Assembly (NCBI GenBank): GCA_028571685.1
Contig: CM053141.1
Span: 52,388,333-52,452,332, forward strand
Length of the DNA: 64,000 nucleotides
Direction: 5' to 3'
Source: Heterohyrax brucei
Taxonomy: Eukaryota; Chordata; Mammalia; Hyracoidea; Procaviidae
A program made the translations under genes and the position numbers. Under the pieces are notes generated by a model. It was not told the DNA's origin. It ran no database searches and was given only the letters and a program-made list of their open reading frames with translations. This document shows positions 31,521 to 42,670 of this stretch, one piece after another (within the stretch, counting starts at the first letter, position 1; each line of letters starts with the position of its first letter).

Positions 31521-32025
31521 GAGTAAGCAAAGAATTCTTTGGTCACGTTTAGCTGTTTTTCCAGGCTCAGCCACTGTGAGAAGGTCAAATGAGGCTATAT
31601 TTACATGACAGAAAACAACTAATCAAAAAAAAAGCACCTCTAATCAGACTAGTTATCAAGCCTCATGCCCTCATGCACACACTTGTGCACACAAGCATAA
31701 AAGCATACATACACACAGAGCACACACATTTAGCATATTTGGTCACGCATGTGTATACTCGTGAATATTGCTTGACTCATTGCCACGTATGGCAAAGACA
31801 AAAGCTATGAAGCCCCTTTGCCATAGCATATGCCACCTAGAAGATTCTCTCTTTTGTATTAGTGGACAGTGCAAAACCTGGGGGCATATCTCTGTCTCTG
31901 CCCTTCCCTGTAGTCTCATTTCTCCACCCAGGATGCTGTGGTACCTGGAGTCACCTTCACTTTTCTTTGCTTGATCGTTAACTTAGTACTACTGATACGT
32001 CATTTTCTTTTGTTGAGTCAGCGTT
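31521..32025. other. Unassigned unique sequence
   Basis: Has an imperfect CACA-rich part at 31675-31730 and nothing else recognised. Confidence 0.35.
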
Positions 32026-32029
32026 AACA

Positions 32030-32180
32030 GAATCCAAGCCAAGCCATACCCATTGCCGCTGAGTCAATCACGATTCATAACACCCATACAGGTCAGAGTA
32101 GAGCTGCTCCCTATGGTTTCCAAAGTGTGGCTGGTGGATTTGAACTGCTGACCCTTTGGTTAGCAACCAAGAGAAACTTA
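32030..32180 (-). repeat. AfroSINE, antisense
   Basis: CCCATTGCCGCTGAGTCAATCACG, GGTCAGAGTAGAGCTGCTCCC, GGCTGGTGGATTTGAACTGCTGACCC. Confidence 0.9.
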
Positions 32181-35100
32181 ACCCAGGGGACACCAAGAAG
32201 ATATGTTTCAATGGGTGGACAAGAAGGGAAAAAAAAAATCATGTTCATTTTATTGTCAAGAAGTTAGTGAAAGCGTCACGGTCTTTCCAGCCTAAGTTCC
32301 CAGGGTGACAGATTACCATGCAAGCATCCTGGAAATGGGCTCATCAAAATGGAAGCAAAGTACAAGGCTTAGCTATGTCAAGATTTTGCTTTATGTCAGC
32401 CTGTCTCTGAGTTTGTGGAACAAGGGGGAGCCCACTGCCCTTCCCCTGGTAACTAAAAGACTATCCAAACCTACTAGACAGAATCTGACCCTTCACGAAA
32501 ATCCTGGGCCTCCCAGTGTCGTAAGATGAAGGGCCTCTCTTCAGTCTCTCTTAGGACCTTTAGCGATGAGCTGGAAGCAACCTGATGGCTCAGGTAGTAC
32601 TTCTAGCGGTATTATTCCAAACTGTTTATATTGACAATCTGATCAATTTCTAGGAATTCTGTAAAGAAAATATGTAGTAAAACTCCATTATAGAGATTGG
32701 TTTCCCCTTCCTTGAAATTTGCATTAATTCAAAAAGGGGCATCTCTGAACTGAATTTCTATTAGCAAACAAAATAACTGAGTATAATGTAGGGTTTCAGG
32801 GGGACAAAGCATGGAAAACTTTCAAAGCAAGCTGCTTGGGAAACTCTTAAATTCTGTGTTCTGCATTGGATTGGTTTAATTAGTGTCTACATGCAAATTC
32901 AAAAATTATTTAAGAAGCTTATGCTGTGATTAAAATGTCACTGCTTCACCTCTTTCTCAGAGGACAAGGTATTGCCCTAACATTTCAGATTAGCAAGGCA
33001 TCTTATCCAACATCAGTTGTCAATTTATTAGCATCGTTTTCTCCGCACCTACTTCAGAGATGGAAAACTTGAATATATTTATTCAAAGGATAATCAAGTC
33101 AGCCTTAAATGTCCTAGTTTGGCTTGTAAGATTGTTGGTGTATTTGGAAACTGAAAACACAAGCCAGTGGATAACCCTCAAAGTGTTCCAGATCATGCTG
33201 GCAGAAGGGCTCCCAAGCTGAGGAAGTGATTTAGAAAACAAGCCCACTTTGGCAGGCACAGTCGCCTATGTCCTATTTCCGTGTTTGGACATTTTATGTC
33301 TTAGAGAATTGCTTAGAATGGGACCAACATAACTTTGGAAAAAGAAAACATTCAGGATGTAGTTATTAGAAAAACGACGAACTCCTTTGCAAAAACATCG
33401 TATTTTTTGATACACTTCCTAGCTGTCAGCAGGTTGGGGTACACTGTCGGGAAGTCATTGCCGTTTTTGAACTTGCAGTTCACCATTTAGCAAATAGGAA
33501 CCCTGGCTCCATCATTGTAGCACTACAGAAAACAGCTGCTCGGCACAGTGGAGAGGGTTCTGTTTTTCTTTCTGAGGTCATTTCTTTTTCTGGAAATCTA
33601 GATCTGACTGATGAAAGTAGTGAGTCAATAGCAAATCAAAGATGACTGAAGTACTGCTCTCTTTTTAGTAAACAGATCCATTTGAGTCTGTCTTTCTTGT
33701 CATTTTTTAAAACAAGTCTAGTTTTTCTTGTTACGTGTGTGTCTTCCTAGTCTCTGCAAATAATTCTTTCCCATAACCACTGATGTTTTTAGATGCCAAA
33801 TCCACAGTAGCATAGTCCCTGGGCAAATACTGTTTCACAACTGAGGAAACGAAGACCCAGAGAAACTAAGTATGCTATTCAGGGCCACACAGTGAGTTAG
33901 TTGAAAACCAGCACAGAAACACGAACCCAGTTATTTCTCATCAAGCTCTCCCTGCTGCCGTCAAAGCTCGGTTTCTCCAGATGTGGCTTCAAGATGTGCA
34001 GCTGTTGCTTAAGCTTCTCTTTCAGCTTTTGATATGATTTGACCCTGGAAGGACAAGTTAGACTGAGCTGATTCATGAGCAAACAGTGTAGAGAAAGTGA
34101 TAAACGCGTTTCAGGGATAAACATGCTTAATTAGAGAATAAGTATGAATACATATAACAAGAACCACGCTTACTACTTTCTAAGGAAGGTAAAGCATAAG
34201 TGTAATTTTTCATGCTCTTTTATTTAGAAAATGAATTATGTATAAATTGTTCCTAAAATAGCATGGCAATGTATTAACATACTTTCAGTGACTTCAGGGA
34301 GATGATTCTAAGACACAAAGGCGAAGTGTGTACACAATCATAGAATTTACCATTTTAATGTAGACTTAGGATTTGACTTGGCATCTTACCAGAGCAGTGT
34401 GAAAAGACAGTGGTACAATCAACTATCTTTCTGTTATTTTGTGCTATGGCAACAAACGAAAGTAAAAGAATAAAACAATATTTAATTGACTCTATATAAA
34501 TGTGCTTTAAACATTCTCTCTGGAGTTGTTCTTCTTTTTGGCTTTTTCAATCTCTTTTTTTCAGTAAATGCAAAACATGATGTAGAATGTAAAATTTTTA
34601 TGAGGTTTCCATTTATGTCAGTTCATTCCTATCCATTCATTATTTATTTGGCAATTAAGAGAATGTATATTGCTATTCAGTTTATTGTGTCAATAAGCAA
34701 TCGTTACAAAGCTTCTAGTTTTCTTAAATACAAAACAAGTAAAATTCCTGATATATTCCTGAGAGCCATAACATTTAGAAACTGAAAATGATCAATAAAC
34801 AATATTCTAAGTTATTTAGATTACTCTGTATGTGTGTTTGGGGTAAGGTGAGGTGCAGTTTTATTAGAAATAGGAGTTAAAAGTGGAAAAAAGATGAAAG
34901 CTATTGATCATTTACCAGCACTGTACAACCTATTTAATATAGAAAATGTGATTCAGCATCACCATTTTTGAATATTCACTCGCTATTTCTGCTAAATTAG
35001 GCTTCAGGTTTCATTTAGATGTTAGAATGAAGGATACAGCTTTTCACACTGCTATTTATAAAGCACACTTGGATATGAGTTCATCAGTAACAGTCCAAAA

Positions 35101-36120
35101 TACAAGACCTGAGTCATTTTCAAAATTGTAAAACTTTGTTCATATGAATTAATTTCCTACACATTATTTATGTGTTAATATCTTCTAATATCCCCAAAGT
35201 TCCAATAATCTAAACTTTGTGTTCCTCATCATTCGAAGATAACTCGGTATGTTTGATATTTTGAGTGACATGTCCAAAGAACATTTGATAAAATAAGTTT
35301 TATGTGTTATTTATGAGGAAGCCACTTAAGGATTTAAATAAGCCTTTAAAATATTTACATTTTTACTTCTGACTTTCTGTATTATACTTTTTTCAAGATA
35401 GGCTTTTCTCTTATATTTGATGTAGGTTTCAAACTCTAGATTTATAGTTCAACACCTTGAAACAAATTTGTAAATATTCGGTGGGGGCTTGGTCCTGAGA
35501 TATAAACACTGCTCGCTATTGAAGCACTGAAGAAAAGCAGAACCCCTCATTAATTATGAGACATCCAGAAGACTAAAGAGATTTTGAACTTTTTTTCTGG
35601 AACATCTTCTTCAACAAGAAAAATGAAATGTCATCATGCTAAGGTGAATCATAATAAATGTTATGTCTTGTCTGACACTGAAAATAAATCCAAGTAAGTT
35701 TGGAGAAATATTGGTGGCTTTTTCCCCCATGGAGGTTTAGATCAGCTTTATAAATTAAACAGTATGCGTTGACAGCTCAAGGCAGTAAGTAAACTATTCA
35801 GTAGATAATCTCCATAGAAACCAAAAAAAGTCTAACCACCTAAATCTAAAATAGACCTTCCGGATTCAGCTGTTGGTTATGATGATGGTGAATCTTGTTT
35901 CTTCAGCTGAGCTGTTCCTAATAACATTGTCTTTCTTTTTAAATGTTTGATTTAAACTAACTTAAAAGTAATACACAAATATTAGAGGTTGTAGTTCTGA
36001 TCTCAGTTTGAAGTTGTCTAACAATCTTTGCTAACTCTTAGAGAATGATGCTTGTTTGCCAGACAGTTTTTAAGCACGTTACCCATATTTAGCACTATAC
36101 TGATGATAGTGAATCTCTTG
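32181..36120. other. Long unique stretch, mostly unassigned
   Basis: Nearly 4 kb with only an antisense MIR at about 33795-33950 (ACAACTGAGGAAACGAAGACCCAGAGAAACTAAG...CAGGGCCACACAGTGAG). AT-rich, no SINE, no supported gene. The low repeat content compared with the neighbours is noted but not explained. Confidence 0.4.
33795..33950 (-). repeat. MIR, antisense
   Basis: ACTGAGGAAACGAAGACCCAGAGAAACTAAG followed by GGGCCACACAGTGAGTTAG and ACACGAACCCAG gives the antisense MIR core and head. Confidence 0.8.
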
Positions 36121-36124
36121 CCGT

Positions 36125-36280
36125 TCAATCGATAGAGCAGGCAGTGGAGGGCTCAGCTGCTAACCAAAAGGTCTGTTGGTTGAATCCATCAGTCACTCCT
36201 TTCAAGTTCTATGGGGCAGTTCTACTCTGTCCTATACGGTTGCTATGAATTAGAGTCAGCTCAGTGACAAGGGTTTACCA
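36125..36280 (+). repeat. AfroSINE
   Basis: GGGCTCAGCTGCTAACCAAAAGGTCTGTTGGTTGAATCC, GGGGCAGTTCTACTCTGTCC, TTAGAGTCAGCTCAGTGAC. An antisense MIR scrap (TCATTTTACAGATGAGGAAATTGAC) follows at 36310-36350. Confidence 0.92.
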
Positions 36281-36474
36281 GTCACAGTAGATATTGCTAT
36301 TGTCTTCATTTTACAGATGAGGAAATTGACAAAGAGAGCCAGGTGTCTAGTACACTTGATTGGAAATCTTCACCAAAGAAACTATACTGCTGCTCTGCAG
36401 CACAAAACTACACGAACATTTATGGCAATTGATAAGAGACAAGCTGTTTTAAATGATCAAATCTTAAATCTAGT

Positions 36475-36645
36475 TTATCAGTTGCTATCTGCTTGACCTC
36501 AACTCATGATGACTCCATGTAGGTCAGAGTAGAATTGCTCGGTAGGGTTTTCAGTGGCTGGTGTTTTAGAAGTATCGCCAGGCCTTTCTTCCAAGGTGCC
36601 TCTGGGTGAACTCTACTCTCCTGCCTTTCAGTTAGCAGCTGAGGG
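36475..36645 (-). repeat. AfroSINE, longer-body subtype, antisense
   Basis: GACCTCAACTCATGATGACTCC, GGTCAGAGTAGAATTGCTC, CGCCAGGCCTTTCTTCCAAGGTGCCTCTGGGTGAAC, CTTTCAGTTAGCAGCTGAG. Confidence 0.88.
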
Positions 36646-37580
36646 TGTCACTCATTTCTGGCACCATTAGTCTCTGGTAATGTAATTTCATAAAGGTTAA
36701 ATGGTATTTTCTACAAAACATGCCTGCTCTTGAAACTTCAAGATTAAAAGTGCATTATTTTCCTCTCCTTTGGGAAAAAAAGAAAGGTGTTGTAGAATGT
36801 AACAGAAAGTTTTGGAATTTGTAAGGCCAACTGTTAAGCATAGATTAGTTTCTATGTTTGTTTAGCTAATAACTAGCGTCCATTGCCACCAGAATACTGA
36901 AAGCTAAAAAAACGAATATATTAGTTAGATGTATATTGTGTTGCTTGGGCTTACTGGGGTGCCTCAACTGATGTTAGGCACTGGAAAAGCAATGGATGAT
37001 TAGAAGAGACTAAATTAAAAAAGGAAGAAAAGGGACAGAAGGATAAATCCTCAAGGAAGAGATAAAGACGCACTACCTTTCCAGTTAGAAGTCTCCAGAG
37101 TACTGGTAAACTTTGTCTCTCCCCTGCTCTTGGTTAGAACCACTGTCAAACCATTCTTCAAATATGCCTTGTTATGCTAATATTTGTTGTTAACTATGTT
37201 ATTCAAGGTCAGTGACAATATTTTATTGATCTTCATACCCATAGTCCCAGACACAGAGCCACAGTGGGGCTAAGACTGTCTACATAAAAAAAAAAAAAAA
37301 AAAAACACTTGTTTTCTGTCTCTGTTGTTTGAGGCATTATGCTGTTCTTATTGAACAAAGCCTAATCTGCATTAGGATAGAGTCTAATACAGATGTTTTT
37401 CCAAAAATCAGTTTAAGGACTGACCAAGGATGGAGCTTCAGCTACAATGTTATTGAACTCCATGAACCCCACTGCAGTTTTAGGAGTCCTGAGTGGGCCA
37501 ACATACAACTGTACATTCTGCATCATTTTATCTCTTTTCCCTTCCTCTTTCTTCCCTTGCCAGAGGTACCAGCTTTTGAC
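36646..37580. other. Unassigned unique sequence
   Basis: An A run (37287-37306) is present; no gene or transposon is recognised. Confidence 0.35.
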
Positions 37581-37584
37581 TAGA

Positions 37585-37710
37585 ATTTTTCTTTTGTTAT
37601 TCAACATGTATTTATTAAATAGTGAAGTCTGATAAATGAGCTAGGCATGTTTTTAAATCTTAAGAATACAGTAATAAACAACCTCTGCCCTTCAGGCATT
37701 GCCTAGTAGG
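37585..37710 (-). repeat. L2 3' end, antisense
   Basis: CAACATGTATTTATTAAATAGTGAAG...GCTAGGCATGTTTTTAAATCTTAAGAATACAGTAATAAACAACCTCTGCCCTTCAGGC follows the antisense L2 3' end. Confidence 0.75.
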
Positions 37711-37902
37711 GGAAACTGCTACGTTAGTATTCTCAGTTGCTATAGAGGCAGTTCCAGTTCATGGTGACCTTGTGTATAACAGAACAAAACAATGCCCGGG
37801 TCCTGTGCCATCTTCGTGGTTGGGTCCACTGTTGTGGCTGTTGTGCCAATCCATCCCATTGAGGGTTTCCATAATTTATACATGTCCTCTTTTTTTTATC
37901 AA

Positions 37903-38078
37903 CCAGAAACCTGGGTGGCATAAGGGTTAAGCACTATGGTTACCAATCAAAAAGTTCGGCAGTTCAAATCTGCCAGGCGCTTCTTGGAAACTCGATGGAG
38001 CAGTTCTACTATATCCTGTAGGGTTGCTATAAGTTGGAATTGACTTGATGGCAGTGGGTTTTTATTATTTTTGGTTTA
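37903..38078 (+). repeat. AfroSINE nested in RTE, with target duplication
   Basis: CAGAAACCTGGGTGGCATAAG, TCGGCAGTTCAAATCTGCCAGGCGC, GGAATTGACTTGATGGCAGTGGG. It is flanked by TTTTATCAA at 37894-37902 and 38079-38087, a 9-bp or longer target duplication in RTE sequence. Confidence 0.92.
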
Positions 38079-38386
38079 TTTTATCAAACATGTTGTCTTT
38101 TTCTAGTAATTGGTCTTTCCGATAATGTCAGTAAATGCTGAAGTCTCATCATTCTGTCTTCCAAGAAACATTCTGGTTGTATTTCTTATATGACTGATCT
38201 GTTTGTTCTTTTGGCAGTACATGATACACCAATGTTCTAGACCAACACCACAGTTCAAATGTTCAATTCTTCTTCTGTTTTCCTTTTTCATTACCCAACT
38301 TTTGCATGCAGATGAAGCAAATGAAAAGATTATTGTTTGGTCTGGCATACCTTAAGTATCAAAGTGACACTTGCTTTTTAAAACTT

Positions 38387-39899
38387 TTTTTACTATTATA
38401 TGATTGAGTGAATATGTACAATCCCATACAAATTCTCATGCCTGCCTATGTGCAGCTCCCACGCTCTCCCTGCCTGGAGACAGCACACTCTTCCTCTCCA
38501 TTCTATATGTGTTATATCCTCCCAACAGTCTTCTATCCCCTCCTTTCCACCCTCTCCCCTGTCTCCAGTAAGAGGTCAGCAGGATGATATCCTATAGATG
38601 CATAGAACCATAAAGTGCACACACAATATGGTCATTCTGAATCACCAAGTCCAACCCATTCCTGTCTGAAGAGTTGACCTCCATTATGACTTATGGACAG
38701 GGGCAGCATCAGGGCCAGGGGCCATGCTCCCAGGGGAACCCCGAGGCCCCTGGACCACCAACTGCAGTCTTTCAGTGGAGATCTCACAGTGAACCCTTTC
38801 TATTCTTGTGTTGCCAGTGACACTCAATTTTGTGAGCCCCATCACAGCTATCACTGGTGGTAGCTGGGCACCATCCGGTTCTTCCAGTCACTTGTCAATG
38901 TCGTCACACACTCATCTCTCTGTCTTCTGGGTTCTCTTTCCCCCATGTCATTTTGGTCCTTGGTGATCATTCTTTCCTGTTGAATTAAGACAATTTGTTG
39001 TATCTCAGATGGCAGCTTGGCAGCTTTTAAAAGCCCAAACGCCACTCGCCAATAAGGTGTGCAGAAGACTCTCTTAGCAAAAGGCTAGTTGTGCCAATTG
39101 GCCTCGATATCCCCTGAGAGCATGGCCTATGGCCCCCTCTGCTCTGTCCTTGCAATGTTGGGTTAACATGGGGGGAGTAATCATGTTATGTTTAGGGCCA
39201 GTTAAAATTGATCTTCTTTCTAATGTATGCTGCCACAGATTTCACCCAAGCAAATTTCTGTCAACTATTTAATCTATGCCCCCCCTCCCCCTCTTTCCCT
39301 CCCTACTCTTGCAGACATCAAAGAGTCTTTTCTTCTATGTATGAGTCTGTTTCTAAGGTCTTATTGCAGGGGTCTCATACAATATTTGTCCTTTTGTCAC
39401 TGACTACTTTCAACATAATGTTGTCCAACATAGTTTACCTCTCCATTCCTCTGTTGTAGGGTATCTGGGTTGATTCCATCTTTTTGCTACCGCAGACAGT
39501 AACCCTATAGGACAGAGTAAGACTGTCCTATAGGGTTTCCAAGGCTGTGATCTTTATGAAAGCAGACTGCTACATCTTTCTCCCACAAAGTGGCTAGTGG
39601 GTTCCAACCACCAACCAAGTGTTTTAACCACTGTGCAACCAGGGCTTGTCAAGTTATTTAGGAGAACAAAAAAAAAGTTTTATTTCTCAAAAAAACAAAA
39701 AACAATGTGGGGTGCAGTAGACTCTCTTAACAAAAAGCTAGTTGTGCCAATTGGCCTCAATTTCCCCTGAGAGCATGGTCCCTGGCCATAAATATGTGTG
39801 TGCATGTATCAGTTGGTGTGAATGGCCTTGATTCTGTAGGATATATTCCAAGTAGTGGAATTACTGGATCAAATGGTATATCTATTTCCAGCTTTTTCC
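38387..39899 (-). mobile_element. L1-type LINE 3' end inside RTE, about 50-bp target duplication
   Basis: The 3'UTR lies on the left and what looks like the end of ORF2 on the right (ATATTCCAAGTAGTGGAATTACTGGATCAAATGG is the antisense of the conserved mammalian L1 segment just before the ORF2 stop). Both sides carry the same about 50 bp of RTE (38337-38386 and 39900-39949, three mismatches). The 5' truncation is typical of L1. The interior is disturbed by a 300-bp block at 39491-39790. Confidence 0.7.
39491..39790. repeat. Rearranged block inside the L1: inverted SINE plus duplicated L1 piece
   Basis: Left part 39491-39702 is an antisense AfroSINE with about 50 bp of extra 5' flank and is an inverted near-copy of 40498-40713. 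Right part 39705-39790 repeats 39055-39130 of the same L1 in direct orientation. On both sides the L1 sequence resumes in normal order. Confidence 0.8.
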
Positions 39900-40089
39900 T
39901 TGGTCTGGTATACCTTAATTATCAAAGTAACACTTGCTTTTTAAAACTTCAAAGACATCTTTTGCAGCAGATTTACCCACTGCAATGCGTTGTTTGATTC
40001 CTTGACTGCTGCTTCCATGGATGCCCATTTTTGATCTAAGGAAAATAAAATTGTTGACAACTTTAAAGCCATCGGGTTAATTTATTTCA

Positions 40090-40208
40090 TGATACCTCTA
40101 TAGGACAGAATAGAACTACCCAATAGAATTTCCAAAGAGGAGTTGGTGGATTTGATCTACCCTCCTTTTGGTTAGCAGCCTGATCGCTGTTCCACTGTGT
40201 CACCAGGG
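40090..40208 (-). repeat. AfroSINE, antisense
   Basis: TATAGGACAGAATAGAACTACCC, GTTGGTGGATTTGATCTACCCTCCTTTTGGTTAGCAGCC, CACTGTGTCACCAGGG. Confidence 0.88.
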
Positions 40209-40497
40209 AGAACTTCAATGGATAATTGCGTTTCAGTGTCATTATCTTGGATGGAAGAGAGAAGAAGGAGTAGGAGAAACTTCCCTTAAAGAGAAGCTTG
40301 GTTTTGAATTTAAGTGAACTGTTTCCGACTTCTTTCTCTAAACTGCAGTAGGTGAGCACACTAAAGACTCCTTATAATGAAATACTAATGGTTATTGGAC
40401 ACATTGTCTTACTTTTCAAGATAGAGTAGAATTTTGCAAAAAAGAAAACAATCCCCTAAGTATAATTTTAGTCCTTAGCCAGCTGGTCATAAAAGAT
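40209..40497. other. Unassigned unique sequence
   Basis: Spacer between the two inverted SINE-containing arms; nothing recognised. Confidence 0.35.
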
Positions 40498-40740
40498 AGT
40501 TTTTTGTTTTTGAGAAATGGAACTTTTTTTTGTTCTTCTAAATAATGTGACAAGCCCTAGTTGCACAGTGGTTAAAATGCATGGTTGGGGGTTGGAACTA
40601 GCCACTTTGTGGGAGAAAGATGCAGCAGTCTGCTTTCATAAAAATTACGTCCTTGAAAACCCTATAGGATAGTTTTACTTTGTCCTATAAGGTTGCTGTC
40701 TGTCAGCAATGACTCAATGGCAGTGAGTTTTTTTTTGTTT
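40498..40740 (+). repeat. AfroSINE with flank, inverted partner of 39491-39702
   Basis: About 50 bp of non-SINE flank (TTGAGAAATGGAAC...TCTAAATAATGTGACAA) precedes AGCCCTAGTTGCACAGTGGTTAAAATGC and GATGCAGCAGTCTGCTTTCATAAA. This copy keeps the SINE 3' end (GACTCAATGGCAGTGAG) and T-rich tail, which the partner lacks. Confidence 0.9.
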
Positions 40741-42505
40741 GTTTGTTTAAATCCATCAAAATCAGTAATCTCTGCCTTTCACTTTTACATATGTGGCCAA
40801 ACCTGTGCCCATCTTTTAGGCTAGAATTTGTTATTTCTATAGAATTCCTATAGAATTAGAGAAAAAAACACTTCGGCAGAAGCTTAGCAAATACTTAAGT
40901 ATTCCCCTATACTAGAGCTATCATAAGTTTTGGGGATTTGCCAATCAGTAAGACAGAGAAGCTCCCTGTTTTTCCTGAAGCTTAGCATCATGAGAAATGA
41001 AAGAATTGTATTTCTCCTGAGTTAAATAAATTTTCATTTTAATCGTTCCCAAGCTTTGCTAGTGCAAGTGTAGTCAGAATTGTTTTACCAGCTGACTTAC
41101 AGTTATTCTACCATAATCTCAATAATAGTTGAAAAGAGAAGCATTCAATCAGTTGACTGGTCACATTCTCTATTTAAATGAAGGAAGATCTTCGCCTGAG
41201 ATTCCCTTTCCCCCAATAGAATTTACGCCATATAGAGGGCTTGGTCCAGTATATAGACGTTTGTATGCTTTTTGCTCTTAAAAAAGACCCCCAATTAAAG
41301 ACTGAAAAGCATTTAATTACTTTCCTTTGAGACTTTAACTTTAACCCTGTTTATTACTCTTAAACCACTCTAGAGGGCAATATTTTTTATTGGTGACAGA
41401 TTGCTACTCTTAGACTGGTGTCAATGACCTACTCTGCCTTAACAGACATGGCTGTATTTTGCTGTGAGGTGTTCTTCTCACTAAGGAAGTGTGCGTCTGT
41501 ATTCAGGCAAGTGCTCTGTTCTCTGTTACTCCAGTTAAGGATTATGTAATATGCAGATTCATTATTTTGACATCCTAATTTTCACTTAAGTGTAGGTTTT
41601 CGGTGGAGTTAAGCACACACATCATACGAATTAACTGAATCAGTTTCTTGTTACTTTTTGTTGGTGGGAATTTTGTGTTTGGAGTCTGAATTTATTCATG
41701 GTGAGTGATTTGTGAGTCTGGGAGGAAAGGTCTATCTAGGATGCCTAGATTCAAAACTAGCATCAGGAAAAAGAGGGAGCCTATTTTTAACTTTGCTAAT
41801 CAACTTTAGACATGTCACTGACCTTTGCACCTCAGTTTTCACAGGTATTAAACCATAGTATTCACAGCTTTGCCTGTGTATGGAGTTCTGATGAGCACCG
41901 GCTCCTACAAGATATGGGTTAGTTACTGCTGTCAAAGGTACTGGCGATATTCACTGGCTTGATAATCACATTTTATTATCTCTACCTTTCCCAGCACTTC
42001 ATGAGTTGGTGTCCATTGATTTAAATGACTTGAGTCAGAATAAAATTACTTTAATGTGCCATATCAGTTAAGAAGGTTATAATGACAGATTTGGATGAAA
42101 AAATGATATTGAAGACTCTATGAGATCTTTTCTACATTATCTCCTTGTATATAATACATGCAATCAAGTGTATGTGCATAAATATATAATCTCTTAATTA
42201 TTAACATTTCACAAGATTATTTGGCACTTGATATCAATGAGTCCTTGCAAGAACCTGGCACAAGAATGCTTATGGAGATAGACAGCATTTAACAAAGCAT
42301 TTTCCAAGCAAAGAGAGTGTCCAGCTCTAGCATATAAACCTCAATCAACTCGCGTCCTGCTCCTTTTTTTTTTTCTTTTTGATTACTGTGAAACAAAAGG
42401 AGGATAAACAGGAAGATAAGACACAGATTTTCTATACTGACCATTCTGTTTCAGTGTCCTGGTAGGAATATAATCGGCCTTAAATTATGTGAACGTAAAC
42501 AGTTT
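40741..42505. other. Mostly unique sequence with one MIR
   Basis: MIR-like order at about 41735-41890 (TAACTTTGCTAATCAACTTTAGACATGTCACTGACCTTTGCACCTCAGTTTTCACAGGTATTAAA). No gene is recognised elsewhere. Confidence 0.4.
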
Positions 42506-42509
42506 CATA

Positions 42510-42670
42510 GAGAAACACTGGTGGCTTAGTGGTTAAGAGCTATGGCTGCTAACCGAAGGGTTGGCAATTCAAATCTACAAGGTGCTCCTTGGAAAAGTTA
42601 TAGGGTGAGTCTACTCAGTCCTATACAATTGCTGATTTGGAATTGACTCGACAGTGGCAGGTTTGGTTTT
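42510..42670 (+). repeat. AfroSINE
   Basis: AGAAACACTGGTGGCTTAGTGGTTAAGAGC, GCTGCTAACCGAAGGGTTGGCAATTC, GGAATTGACTCGACAGTGGC. Confidence 0.93.

Larger units (their letters stand above)
37720..40085 (-). mobile_element. RTE 3' part, split by a SINE and an L1
   Basis: Three pieces of one RTE copy lie in order on the minus strand: 37720-37902 (3' end), 38079-38386 and 39900-40085. The first gap holds a plus-strand AfroSINE, the second an L1 fragment. Joins are clear because both flanking parts follow the same RTE order (CATTCTGGTTGTATTTCTT, TTTGTTCTTTTGGCAGTAC, then TTTGCAGCAGATTTACCC and GACTGCTGCTTCCATGG). The coding sequence is broken throughout. Confidence 0.85.

Noticed and set aside
34486..34785. 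99-codon frame, hydrophobic N-terminus
   Set aside because: Same reason: AT-rich composition, no similarity, no splice context.
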